Shown: positions 17,250 to 24,381 of the stretch, piece after piece
How the letters are laid out: the number at the start of each line of letters is the position of its first letter
Position numbering within the stretch: the stretch's first letter is position 1
Assembly (NCBI GenBank): GCA_017441925.1
Contig: JAFRUE010000003.1
Coordinates: forward strand, 124,001-188,000
DNA: 64,000 bases
Source: Bacillota bacterium
GTDB taxonomy: Bacteria > Bacillota > Clostridia > Lachnospirales > Bianqueaceae
Direction of reading: 5' to 3'
Position numbers and translations under genes: made by a program
The notes under the pieces: generated by a model
What the model saw: the letters and a program-made list of their open reading frames with translations, nothing else
What the model was told of the DNA's origin: nothing
The model's database searches: none

Positions 17250-17271
17250 ATTGTCCTCCTGTCTCAAAAAC

Positions 17272-17301
17272 GAATGGCATGACCCTTGGGCCATGCCATT
17301 C
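17272..17301 (-). terminator. Terminator of the permease-phosphoribosyltransferase-glsB operon
   Basis: Ten perfect pairs (GAATGGCATG with CATGCCATTC), three further inner G-C pairs (CCC with GGG), followed on the minus strand by TTTTT. It lies 55 bp after the glsB-like stop. The AGGAGG of the small frame at 17249 begins only about six bases beyond the T-run. Confidence 0.85.
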
Positions 17302-17355
17302 CGTAAAACCTTGTATCTGTCCGCGCGGAAGCTTCCGTTCCTTAGCAGACCATAC

Positions 17356-17601
17356 TTATTTGCTCATTATCTTCCTGTAGAGCCAGACGACCAGGCAGGC
17401 TCCTCCGATGGAAAGGATCAGACCGGTAATCCAGCCGCCGCCGATGCCGAGCAGGTTTCCGATCAGTCCTCCGACGAATCCGCCGACGACACCGAGGATA
17501 ACATTCTTGATGATATTGCTGGTATCGCCTTTCATAAGCGAATTGGCAACATAGCCGGCAACGCCGCCGAGAATGATCTCAATAATAAGTTTGATAAGCA
17601 T
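17356..17601 (-). CDS. GlsB/YeaQ/YmgE-family small membrane protein
   Basis: 81 residues with three membrane segments rich in glycine (LGGVAGYVANSLM, NVILGVVGGFVGGLIGN, WITGLILSIGGACLVVWLYRK), the standard layout of the transglycosylase-associated (YeaQ/GlsB) family linked to envelope stress. Full family length. It is the last gene of a leftward three-gene operon, 26 bp after the phosphoribosyltransferase, and is followed by a strong terminator. Confidence 0.92.
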   Translation of the reverse strand: MLIKLIIEIILGGVAGYVANSLMKGDTSNIIKNVILGVVGGFVGGLIGNLLGIGGGWITGLILSIGGACLVVWLYRKIMSK

Positions 17602-17627
17602 GTCACAACCTCCTAATCTATTGTCGA

Positions 17628-18203
17628 TCAGCCGATCTTCCCGGGCAGCGGGATCCAGTCGAGTGAAACGAGCGGGATCCCGTGATAGGAATCACGGTGT
17701 TCGCCTTCCAGAAGGACGCACGCGATGACGCTGATCTCTACACCGATCTTTTTGGTCAGTTCCATCGCGGCATCGATCGTGCCTCCGGTGGATACGACGT
17801 CGTCCAGGAAGCAAAGCTTCTTGCCCTGGAAACGCGCGTATTTCTCCTTGCCGATCCACAGTTCCTGCTTGCCGTGTGTGGTAATGGAGGTGACCTCCAC
17901 GCCCACAGGATCGATCATGAACGGTTTGCGGCTCTTGCGGAGCTCCAGATATTCGTCGCGTCCGCATTCCGTGCAGATCGCCTGCGTAAGACCGCAGGAC
18001 TTGGTCTGAACGGTGACAAAACCGTCAAAATCATAGGCAGCCAGCTTCTTTTTGAGCTCGGCAGCAGCTTCGCGGTTCCAACGGGCCTCGCCGGTCATAT
18101 CAAAGGAATAGATGCAGAAACCATCGCCGATGTCAAGCAGCGGCAGATCTACGGAGAAATCCGGAGACAGATGTACAGTATATGTTTTGGACCAGTTCTG
18201 CAT
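17628..18203 (-). CDS. Purine-type phosphoribosyltransferase
   Basis: 191 residues of the PRTase family. The PRPP loop is CFLDDVVSTGGT (about residues 131-142), like adenine/xanthine PRTases; FVTVQTKSCGL supplies the pyrophosphate loop. ATG at 18203 is chosen: AAGGA lies seven bases upstream, and it follows the permease stop by ten bases. The neighbouring NCS2-type permease suggests uptake of a purine base and its capture as a nucleotide. Which base is bound is not clear; apt-like is the nearest guess. Confidence 0.85.
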   Translation of the reverse strand: MQNWSKTYTVHLSPDFSVDLPLLDIGDGFCIYSFDMTGEARWNREAAAELKKKLAAYDFDGFVTVQTKSCGLTQAICTECGRDEYLELRKSRKPFMIDPVGVEVTSITTHGKQELWIGKEKYARFQGKKLCFLDDVVSTGGTIDAAMELTKKIGVEISVIACVLLEGEHRDSYHGIPLVSLDWIPLPGKIG

Positions 18204-18213
18204 ATCGTTGTCC

Positions 18214-19365
18214 TTACACAAGGCCTACATACTGGCCGAAGAAACGTACCAGAACGCCTACGACCATGCCGAGGAACGGATTCTTGGACCATGCGGTGAC
18301 ACCGAGGGCCATATAACCGGCAATCGAATTCTCAGATGCCGTTACAGCCTGAAGGTTCGGTGCGAAGGTCAGAGCGAAACCGATGACCAGCAGGAATCCG
18401 GAAATGCTCTGTGCCGGCAGATATTTGCCCAGGCGGCTTACAAGACCCGTCAGGACCAGAATGCCGCAGACAAGCATGAATACGATGCCGCAAAGCACCG
18501 GCCAGGGGGCACCGGCAGTACCGGAGATGATCGCTTCGATCGGAGGTCCGCCGAAGAGAGCACTCGGAACGTCAGCGAGTGAGTTGATGATGGACAGATG
18601 GTCAAAATTCTGCGTCGTGCCCGCGATGGAAGCCGTGATTCCGCCGAAGGAAATGTTGGCGCCAATGTTCAGCATGACAAGGCTCAGCGCGCCAAGCAGA
18701 ACAGCAACGTTGAACGTAGGCTTGATCAGCTTGAAATCAGCCCAGTAGGCTTTCTTCCAGAAACGCCATTCCGTGCTGCTTTCCATATTCTCGCGTCCCT
18801 CTTCCACAGCGGTGGAGAGATCCACGCGGCGCTTCTGCAGGAACAGGAAGTCAGCCGTGGATACGACAACGGAAACGAAGATCGTCCAGACGACAGAGTT
18901 CGCGCTCTTGGTCACGATGCAGACAGCATAGGTAGCGATTGCCGCGACGACAGAGACGATCGTGGTTCTCTTCTCTTGACCGAACATATCCCAGGTTACA
19001 CCGGCAAGAATGAGTCCGACACCGGACATCATACCGGAAATGACCGCGGGACCGGCAAAATCGGCAATCTTGGAGACGCCGCCGCATAGTCCGAGAACGA
19101 CCATGAGCAGAGCCGCGAGGAGAATGGAACTGACATTGTTGCGAAGGTTTTTCTTAACGCTCGCAACCGTAATGGTTTCCGCCTGTCCGGAAATCGGAGT
19201 AACAGATCCTGTCAGAGCATTGCCGACAGCACCGATCAGATACGCAAATCCTGCAGGCTTTAACGCAAATCCGCGTGTCTGCGCATACAGAAGCTGCGGC
19301 ACACCGTTGATGATAACAGCGATGACTGCGAGTACGAACGGACCGATCGATTTTAGAAACTCCAT
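18214..19365 (-). CDS. NCS2-type xanthine/uracil/purine permease
   Basis: 383 residues, about 12 hydrophobic segments. Start at 19365 with GGGGG upstream; an in-frame upstream codon would prepend a non-membrane leader that contains the promoter. The NCS2-type pattern is seen in SVTPISGQAETITVASV near the N-terminus and in GGPPIEAIISGTAGAP, where substrate-binding helices lie. It is shorter than classic UraA/XanQ proteins (about 430), so it may be a divergent subfamily. Followed by a phosphoribosyltransferase, suggesting nucleobase salvage. Confidence 0.82.
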   Translation of the reverse strand: MEFLKSIGPFVLAVIAVIINGVPQLLYAQTRGFALKPAGFAYLIGAVGNALTGSVTPISGQAETITVASVKKNLRNNVSSILLAALLMVVLGLCGGVSKIADFAGPAVISGMMSGVGLILAGVTWDMFGQEKRTTIVSVVAAIATYAVCIVTKSANSVVWTIFVSVVVSTADFLFLQKRRVDLSTAVEEGRENMESSTEWRFWKKAYWADFKLIKPTFNVAVLLGALSLVMLNIGANISFGGITASIAGTTQNFDHLSIINSLADVPSALFGGPPIEAIISGTAGAPWPVLCGIVFMLVCGILVLTGLVSRLGKYLPAQSISGFLLVIGFALTFAPNLQAVTASENSIAGYMALGVTAWSKNPFLGMVVGVLVRFFGQYVGLV

Positions 19366-19395
19366 ACTATACCCCCTTACAAAAAGTATACATAT

Positions 19396-19424
19396 AATAT
19401 AGCACCGAGCGTTTTCAATATCAA
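19396..19424 (-). promoter_or_regulatory. Promoter of the permease operon
   Basis: Minus strand: -35 TTGATA (19419-19424), 17-bp spacer, -10 TATATT (19396-19401), with the ATG only about 30 bp below the -10. The leader is too short for a purine riboswitch. Confidence 0.75.
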
Positions 19425-19493
19425 GTTTTTTGTCACCGAAACGGGCTGTAAATTTGTACAAAAATGCACGGCCGTACACGCAGAAGTTCAAGT

Positions 19494-19535
19494 AAAATGC
19501 CGAGAAAAGCCTGTTCCGGCTCTTCCCGGCATTTT
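19494..19535 (-). terminator. Terminator behind the second PHP gene
   Basis: Long hairpin: AAAATGCCG...GGCATTTT arms with inner GCC/GGC pairs, loop around CTGTTCC, flanked by A-run and T-run so it could work on both strands. It lies 14 bp after the stop at 19549 and separates it from the permease promoter. Confidence 0.8.
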
Positions 19536-19548
19536 GGTTATTATGCAG

Positions 19549-20358
19549 TTATTCCGTTTTTTCGAACAGATCGTCATCCATCGGCAGATGCGTGATGCGG
19601 TGCAGATGATAACGGTCCGTAAGCGCCTGCGTATCCGCGAGGACTTCCGGCCGTCCGATCGAAGAAACGTGGTGCGCGTCAAGTCCCCAGATCACGTCGT
19701 TCCCCGTCTCTCCGACGATCTTCCAGAACGCTTCTGTCGGATAATGGCGATGCTCCATAACTCCGAGCATATTGATCTCAAGCGGGACATGATTCTTAAG
19801 AGCTGCCTCGCAGAGCCGCCGCATCTCGCTGTCATAGACGGCCGGATCGCCGACGAAACGGATCAGATCCGGGTGCGCGAAATACACGATCCGCCCTGTC
19901 GCCATCGCAGCACACGCACTGTCAACATAAGCGCGGATTACCGCCGGATCCGGCGTCGGTATCCCGGCATAGAATCCTGTAAACTCGTCGGAATGCTCCC
20001 CCGCGTCCGTGACGAAATGCTGGCCGAGAATCATATACTCGACTCCGTTCGCATCCGCCGCACGGCAGAGCTCGTCAAAATATTTCGGCATATATTCGAC
20101 TTCAAGTCCCAGATGGATCCGGATCCTGTCCTTATACTCTTCCTTGAGGTCAAGCACTGTCCGGCAATACTCCGGAAGTTCTTTCATTTTCATCCGCATC
20201 CGGGAGACCTGCTTCTCCTCCGGATACGGCTGCGGGGTATGGTCAGAGAATCCGAAGACTCTGAATCCTTTCTGCAAAGCAGCCTCTACGTATTCCCTCT
20301 CCGTGCCGTCCGCGTGTCCGCAGCGGGCCGTATGAGAGTGATAATTCACATCCATCAT
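19549..20358 (-). CDS. PHP-family phosphoesterase, second histidinol-phosphatase-like protein
   Basis: 269 residues from the ATG at 20358, which has GAGGAGGTG upstream. It starts MMDVNYHSHTARCGHADG, followed by GFSDHTPQPY, LGLEVEYMP, GQHFV and a C-terminal GLDAHHVSS, the metal ligand set of HisJ/HisK-type histidinol-phosphatases. Unlike the first PHP gene it is not in the his operon but monocistronic and divergent from a nitroreductase. It may be a true HisJ backup, or act on another phosphate ester. Confidence 0.85.
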   Translation of the reverse strand: MMDVNYHSHTARCGHADGTEREYVEAALQKGFRVFGFSDHTPQPYPEEKQVSRMRMKMKELPEYCRTVLDLKEEYKDRIRIHLGLEVEYMPKYFDELCRAADANGVEYMILGQHFVTDAGEHSDEFTGFYAGIPTPDPAVIRAYVDSACAAMATGRIVYFAHPDLIRFVGDPAVYDSEMRRLCEAALKNHVPLEINMLGVMEHRHYPTEAFWKIVGETGNDVIWGLDAHHVSSIGRPEVLADTQALTDRYHLHRITHLPMDDDLFEKTE

Positions 20359-20427
20359 GTACAGCACCTCCTCGTCTGATTCCTGATTATACATCTTTTT
20401 TTCTGTTCCGTATAGCCCCGATTTCTC

Positions 20428-20465
20428 TTGCGGAAGTCTGCTCCGGTTGTTATAATAGGAGCAGA
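20428..20465 (+). promoter_or_regulatory. Nitroreductase promoter with an inverted repeat over the -10
   Basis: -35 TTGCGG (20428-20433), 17-bp spacer, -10 TATAAT (20451-20456). Perfect 8-bp arms TCTGCTCC (20437-20444) and GGAGCAGA (20458-20465) flank the -10 box, an arrangement expected for a repressor site. Confidence 0.7.
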
Positions 20466-20504
20466 ACGATTCGTGAACAAATCTGCTGTATAAAGGAGAA
20501 CCAC

Positions 20505-21005
20505 ATGCAGGATATCATTTTTACCCGGGTGAGCATCCGTAAGTATAAAGACCGCCCGGTCGAAGAAGAGAAACTCGACCGTCTGTTACGGGCGGCCATG
20601 CAGGCTCCGTCCGCCGGCAATCAGCAGCCCTGGGAATTCTATGTCGTTACAAATAAGGAGAAACTTGCCGCACTCGCGCAGGCTAGTCCTTTTGCCGGCT
20701 GCACCAAAGACGCGCCGGCCGCAATCGTCATTTGCAGCCGCACGAAGCAGATCCGCTGGCTTGATTATGCGGAGATCGACTGCTCGATCGCCTGCGAGAA
20801 CATCTGGCTCGAAGCGGAACAGCTCGGCCTCGGGACGGTCTGGCTCGGCATCGCTCCCCTTAAAGGACGTATGGATACAGTCCGCAAGATCCTCGCAATC
20901 CCGGAAGATCTGAACGCTTTTGCCATCATGCCGGTAGGCTATCCGGACGAAACCCGTCCGCAGCAGGATCGCTACGACGCGTCCCGCATCCACAGAGCTG
21001 ACTAA
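20505..21005 (+). CDS. Nitroreductase-family flavoprotein
   Basis: 166 residues, the compact FMN-dependent nitroreductase type. The FMN phosphate site is RVSIRKYKDRPV, followed by AAMQAPSAGNQQPWEF; the later helix is IACENIWLEAEQLGLGTVWLG, and the end is VGYPDE. It would reduce a nitro, quinone or flavin-type substrate with NAD(P)H; the natural substrate is unknown. AAAGGAG upstream. The sugar isomerase-like gene follows after 55 bp, possibly in the same transcript. Confidence 0.93.
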   Translation: MQDIIFTRVSIRKYKDRPVEEEKLDRLLRAAMQAPSAGNQQPWEFYVVTNKEKLAALAQASPFAGCTKDAPAAIVICSRTKQIRWLDYAEIDCSIACENIWLEAEQLGLGTVWLGIAPLKGRMDTVRKILAIPEDLNAFAIMPVGYPDETRPQQDRYDASRIHRAD

Positions 21006-21060
21006 CCGGCTTAGGGCTTCAGCCCGTCACACTTACACATTTCAGGAAGGAGATCTCTCT

Positions 21061-21969
21061 ATGAAACTCGGAATCATCGGCGCGCCGGAGGCTCAGTCGC
21101 TCCTCCACGCAAAAGAGCTCGGCCTCGATTTTGTTGAATTTGACTGCAATTACGGATTATACGGCGGCGGCCGCGCTATCGCGGACATCGCCCGGAACCA
21201 GGACGCCATCAAAAAAGCGTCCGAGGAAACCGGCGTAGGTGTCGGTGCTGTCGGACGCTGGTCCAGTCATATCCTGGACGCGCAGGGCGAGATCATCCCT
21301 GCGGAATGGAACGAAGTAAAGGCTCTGATTGATTTCGGCGCCGCGCTCGGCAGCGAGAACTATCTCTGCAGCGTCGCCTGGGTGCCGGAACTGACTTATT
21401 ACAAGAATGTCACAGCCGCGATCAAGGTCCTGCGCGAAATTGTCGCATACGCTGCGGACAAGGGAATGCAGACCTCCATCGTCAACTGCATGATGGGTGA
21501 TAACTATATCCGGACACCTGAGCTCTGGCGTCTGGTCCTGCCGGAGGTTCCCGGCCTCGGCATCAAATACGATCCGTCCCACAGCTTTGTCCACGGAGGA
21601 CAGAACGGCCGTTATATCGAAGAAGCCCTTGAGTTCGGCAAAGACATCAAGTATGTGCATATCAAGGGTGTGCTCCAGCGCGGCGAGTCCCGCGAACCGC
21701 AGGACTGGGCGATCCACGACATGATCTATGCCGTACCCGAAGCCAGGGAATACATCGACGCGCACCGTCTGCCCGATGATGCCTACGACAACCCGCCGGC
21801 AGGCCTTGACTGCATCAACTGGCGCGCTTTCTTCGGCATTCTGTACAAATACTTCTACGACGGCTGTCTCTCCATCGAACCGCATTCCTCCACGTGGCGC
21901 GGCGAAAAAGGCGAGCTCGGCGTGAAATACACGATCAGGTACATCCGCGATCTGATGATCCTGGACTGA
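21061..21969 (+). CDS. Sugar phosphate isomerase/epimerase family protein
   Basis: 302 residues, AP-endonuclease-2/xylose-isomerase-like TIM barrel. Metal ligands can be placed in KYDPSHSF, KYVHIKG and the C-terminal CLSIEPHS. AGGAAGGAG lies upstream. Such proteins isomerise keto-sugars or act on inositols; the specific substrate cannot be read. It faces a GH140-like gene convergently, and the window holds a Gfo/Idh/MocA dehydrogenase and another isomerase of this fold, hinting at breakdown of unusual sugars. Confidence 0.88.
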   Translation: MKLGIIGAPEAQSLLHAKELGLDFVEFDCNYGLYGGGRAIADIARNQDAIKKASEETGVGVGAVGRWSSHILDAQGEIIPAEWNEVKALIDFGAALGSENYLCSVAWVPELTYYKNVTAAIKVLREIVAYAADKGMQTSIVNCMMGDNYIRTPELWRLVLPEVPGLGIKYDPSHSFVHGGQNGRYIEEALEFGKDIKYVHIKGVLQRGESREPQDWAIHDMIYAVPEAREYIDAHRLPDDAYDNPPAGLDCINWRAFFGILYKYFYDGCLSIEPHSSTWRGEKGELGVKYTIRYIRDLMILD

Positions 21970-22005
21970 CCTCTACCCGCGCCGGCCGAGCGTCGGCAGA
22001 CTGGA

Positions 22006-23349
22006 TCAGGTTTCCCGTCTCAGGATCAGGAGCCAGTCCGGATTCGGCATATATTCTTTTGCCGGGGACGGAATCGTCAGCCCGCTCCGGGCAAGTGTAT
22101 CCGTATCCAGCTCTCCGGCGTAACTGATCACGCCGGTAAGCGGATTCATCCAGTTCACGCTCCAGTTCCCTGCGAGAGCCTTTTCCCGCAGCGTGACGGA
22201 ACGGCCGGTATAGGTATAGGCCAGGACATAATCCTCTCCGGCAAAACACGCGATACGGTCATACCGCTCTCCATTATCCACAAGCAGCCCGCGGGCTGCT
22301 TTTCCTTTTGTAAAATCGAGGCCGCGCATGAGCCGTGCCATGTGGCTTACGCTGTCCGACCCCGGATGGTGCAGGGCTTCCTGCCAGGTCTCCCAGCAGT
22401 TGTATCCGCCGGCCCGCTCCCGAGTATTCCAGAACTGCATGATCGCGTTATGTCCGTAAGTGAAGCCGCAGGCGCCTTCGAGCACCGACCACCAGGCATA
22501 GCGCCGCACGTCATGATCCCGCCAGTACGGCTCCGCGCCGCTATGCAGGCCCTGCGGAATATTTTCATAGGAAGGCTCAGCGTCGAGCACCGGCTTTAGC
22601 GCTTCCGCCGTCATTCTGTACACTCTGTCCACATATTTCCAGTTATCTTCGCCGAAACTGTAACTGTCCCCGTCGTTATCATCCCACGCCTTGAGCTGCG
22701 TCTGGTCATAACGCCGGTGCCCGGACTGGAACATATGAACATCCAGCCAGTCCGCATCCGGGAAATAATCGATCGATGTCGTCCTTCCGAACGGATGGAA
22801 ACAGATCACGCGCTGCGGATCGTTTTCGCGCAAAACCTCTCCCATCGCGTTCCAGTATCCCGCCGCTTCATTGCCGCGGGTATCCCCGCCGAGGATCCAG
22901 ATCACATTCGGGTGGTTTCGGAAGCGCTCTGCCAGGAACCTTGCGTACGCACGGCCTTGCTCCGCAGAGTATTTCTTTGAATAGCTGCCCCAGTGCGGAA
23001 GGAGGCCCATATAAAGACCATACTTCTCCGCAAGGCTCACGATCCGTTCCGCCCGGTCCCAGTAAGCGGCAAGCGGCCTCGCGATATCCAACTCCTCAAA
23101 GGCGTGCTCCTCGTACGCGTTCACATCCGGCACCGCGTGGAAAAGTGTCGCCTGTATGACGGAATAGCCTTTGTCCGCGCGGTTGCGGAAATAGATCGCC
23201 GCTTCCTCTTCCGTCAGTCTCTGGAAAAGCAGCCAGGCGGTATCGCCCAGCCAGAAAAAGGCCGTTTCCCCGTTTCTGAGGTAACGGCCGTCTGTCCGCA
23301 ATATCCCGTTATCCCACGGTTTCATGCAGCTTTTGTCACTTTTTTGCAT
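22006..23349 (-). CDS. DUF4038 glycoside hydrolase, apiosidase-like (GH140-type)
   Basis: 447 residues from the ATG at 23349 (AAAGGA ten bases upstream). The N-terminal barrel matches the apiosidase-like DUF4038 family: RYLRNGETAFFWLGDTAWLLF, HPNVIWILGGD, and the acidic EPSYEN. The last about 95 residues form the 'putative collagen-binding' beta domain typically fused to it (ending NPDWLLILRRE). No signal peptide, so it acts in the cytoplasm on imported oligosaccharides, perhaps of pectin type. It overlaps the end of the DtxR gene by 14 bp, an odd pairing. Confidence 0.87.
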   Translation of the reverse strand: MQKSDKSCMKPWDNGILRTDGRYLRNGETAFFWLGDTAWLLFQRLTEEEAAIYFRNRADKGYSVIQATLFHAVPDVNAYEEHAFEELDIARPLAAYWDRAERIVSLAEKYGLYMGLLPHWGSYSKKYSAEQGRAYARFLAERFRNHPNVIWILGGDTRGNEAAGYWNAMGEVLRENDPQRVICFHPFGRTTSIDYFPDADWLDVHMFQSGHRRYDQTQLKAWDDNDGDSYSFGEDNWKYVDRVYRMTAEALKPVLDAEPSYENIPQGLHSGAEPYWRDHDVRRYAWWSVLEGACGFTYGHNAIMQFWNTRERAGGYNCWETWQEALHHPGSDSVSHMARLMRGLDFTKGKAARGLLVDNGERYDRIACFAGEDYVLAYTYTGRSVTLREKALAGNWSVNWMNPLTGVISYAGELDTDTLARSGLTIPSPAKEYMPNPDWLLILRRET

Positions 23350-23722
23350 CTGTCCCGAATCCTTTCTCTGCAGCCTTACGGATCGCGTTGAACGTCTGCT
23401 CGCTGAGATCGTGCTCGACCTTGCAGGCATCCTCGCGCGCCGTCTGCGGATCCACCCCCAGGCGGACGAAAAAATCCGTCAGCATTTTGTGGCGTGTGTA
23501 GATCCGGTTCGCGACCTCCATCCCGGCATCCGTCAGCGTGATCAGGCTATCGCTGTCCATCGTTATATATCCGGCCTCACGGAGCCTTTTCGTCGCGTAA
23601 CTCACGCTGGGCTTGGTCACATGAAGCTGCTCGGCCACATCGATAGAACGGATGAATCCATGTTTCTCCTGCATCATCAGCATCGCTTCCAGATAATCTT
23701 CTCCGGATTCAGCAAGTATCAT
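23336..23722 (-). CDS. DtxR/MntR-family metal-dependent repressor
   Basis: 128 residues. The winged helix has EDYLEAMLMMQEKHGFIRSIDVAEQLHVTKPSVSYATKRL; the metal-binding dimerisation half has RHKMLTDFFVRLGVDPQTAREDACKVEHDLSEQTF, including the Cys/Glu/His ligands expected for iron or manganese sensing. The C-terminal SH3-like domain of DtxR/IdeR is absent, as in MntR. It is divergent from feoA-feoA-feoB, and DtxR-like dyads lie between them, so it most likely represses iron uptake. Confidence 0.93.
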   Translation of the reverse strand: MILAESGEDYLEAMLMMQEKHGFIRSIDVAEQLHVTKPSVSYATKRLREAGYITMDSDSLITLTDAGMEVANRIYTRHKMLTDFFVRLGVDPQTAREDACKVEHDLSEQTFNAIRKAAEKGFGTDAKK

Positions 23723-23757
23723 GTAGATTCACATCCTTTCTGTTGTCTATATAGAAC

Positions 23758-23786
23758 AGGTTAGCATATCCGGACCGTATTTGCAA
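23758..23786 (-). promoter_or_regulatory. dtxR-type gene promoter with an operator half-site
   Basis: Minus strand: -35 TTGCAA (23781-23786), 17-bp spacer, -10 TAACCT (23758-23763). The -10 is part of AGGTTAG (23758-23764, plus strand), a DtxR-family half-site, suggesting auto-regulation. Confidence 0.55.
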
Positions 23787-23820
23787 GCAAAAAGTTTTTA
23801 GGCTATTTTTCGGAAATCTA

Positions 23821-23849
23821 TTGACTTTATTGGTTAGAGGTGTTAAACT
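23821..23849 (+). promoter_or_regulatory. feo operon promoter
   Basis: -35 TTGACT (23821-23826), 17-bp spacer, -10 TAAACT (23844-23849). A TTGGTTAG half-site lies within the spacer (23830-23837), so metal-repressor binding would interfere with polymerase. Confidence 0.75.
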
Positions 23850-23854
23850 CGCAT

Positions 23855-23876
23855 TTGGTTAGCTTCGTCTAACCAA
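23855..23876 (+). promoter_or_regulatory. DtxR-like operator at the feo transcription start
   Basis: Perfect 8-bp inverted repeat TTGGTTAG ... CTAACCAA separated by six bases, positioned on the predicted +1. It resembles the TTAGGTTAG half-site of the DtxR/IdeR/MntR family, and a gene of that family lies just upstream. Confidence 0.75.
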
Positions 23877-23887
23877 TTCTAATACGA

Positions 23888-23911
23888 AACAGTTAAGCAT
23901 CCTTAACCGTT
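23888..23911 (+). promoter_or_regulatory. Second feo dyad in the 5' leader
   Basis: Arms AACAGTTAAG (23888-23897) and CTTAACCGTT (23902-23911) around a 4-base centre with one mismatch. It is within the leader just before the feoA ribosome site (GGAGG, 23918-23922); it may be a second repressor site or an RNA hairpin. Confidence 0.55.
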
Positions 23912-23929
23912 TGGGACGGAGGTATTGTC

Positions 23930-24142
23930 ATGATGCCGCTTACTCTCGCTAATATCGGAGAGCAGAATATGATCCGTAAAGTCGGCGGGAAACCGGAGCT
24001 CAAGAAGCATCTGGAGGATCTGGGATTCATCGCCGGAGGATACGTTACGATCATTTCCGCGATCGGCGGGAATCTGATCGTCAACGTAAAGGATACCAGA
24101 GTCGCTATCAGCCGTGAAATGGCTGGCAAAATAATGGTGTAA
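23930..24142 (+). CDS. feoA: FeoA-family protein (first copy)
   Basis: 70 residues, SH3-like FeoA domain: LTLANIGEQNMIRKVGGKPELKKHLEDLGFIAGGYVTII. FeoA proteins bind the cytoplasmic side of FeoB and are needed for ferrous iron uptake. Here the GNLIVNVKDTRVAIS portion replaces the more usual 'GDPIEV' turn, the variant common for the first of two tandem FeoA genes in Clostridia. Two start codons (23930, 23933) are possible; GGAGG precedes both. Confidence 0.93.
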   Translation: MMPLTLANIGEQNMIRKVGGKPELKKHLEDLGFIAGGYVTIISAIGGNLIVNVKDTRVAISREMAGKIMV

Positions 24143-24154
24143 AGGAGAATTGAA

Positions 24155-24376
24155 ATGAGCACTCTCAAGGAAACCAGGATCGGAGACACCGTTACGGTCG
24201 TGAAACTCCGCGGGGAAGGCGCTGTCAAGCGCAGAATCATGGACATGGGTCTTACGAAAGGCACGGAAGTCTATGTCCGCAAGGTCGCTCCTCTGGGCGA
24301 TCCTATCGAAGTGACCGTCAGGGGTTATGAACTGTCAATCCGCAAAGCCGACGCGGAAATGGTGGAAGTGAGGTAA
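24155..24376 (+). CDS. feoA: FeoA-family protein (second copy)
   Basis: 73 residues, a canonical FeoA: VVKLRGEGAVKRRIMDMGLTKGTEVYVRKVAPLGDPIEVTVRGYELSIRKADA. AAAGGAG lies six to eight bases before the ATG, 12 bp after the first copy. It precedes feoB by five bases. Two divergent FeoA chains may assemble with one FeoB. Confidence 0.95.
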   Translation: MSTLKETRIGDTVTVVKLRGEGAVKRRIMDMGLTKGTEVYVRKVAPLGDPIEVTVRGYELSIRKADAEMVEVR

Positions 24377-24381
24377 TCATT

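Noticed and set aside
19366..19490. Purine riboswitch upstream of the NCS2-type permease
   Set aside because: The promoter lies only about 30 bp before the start codon, leaving no room for the aptamer, and the three-stem core is absent.
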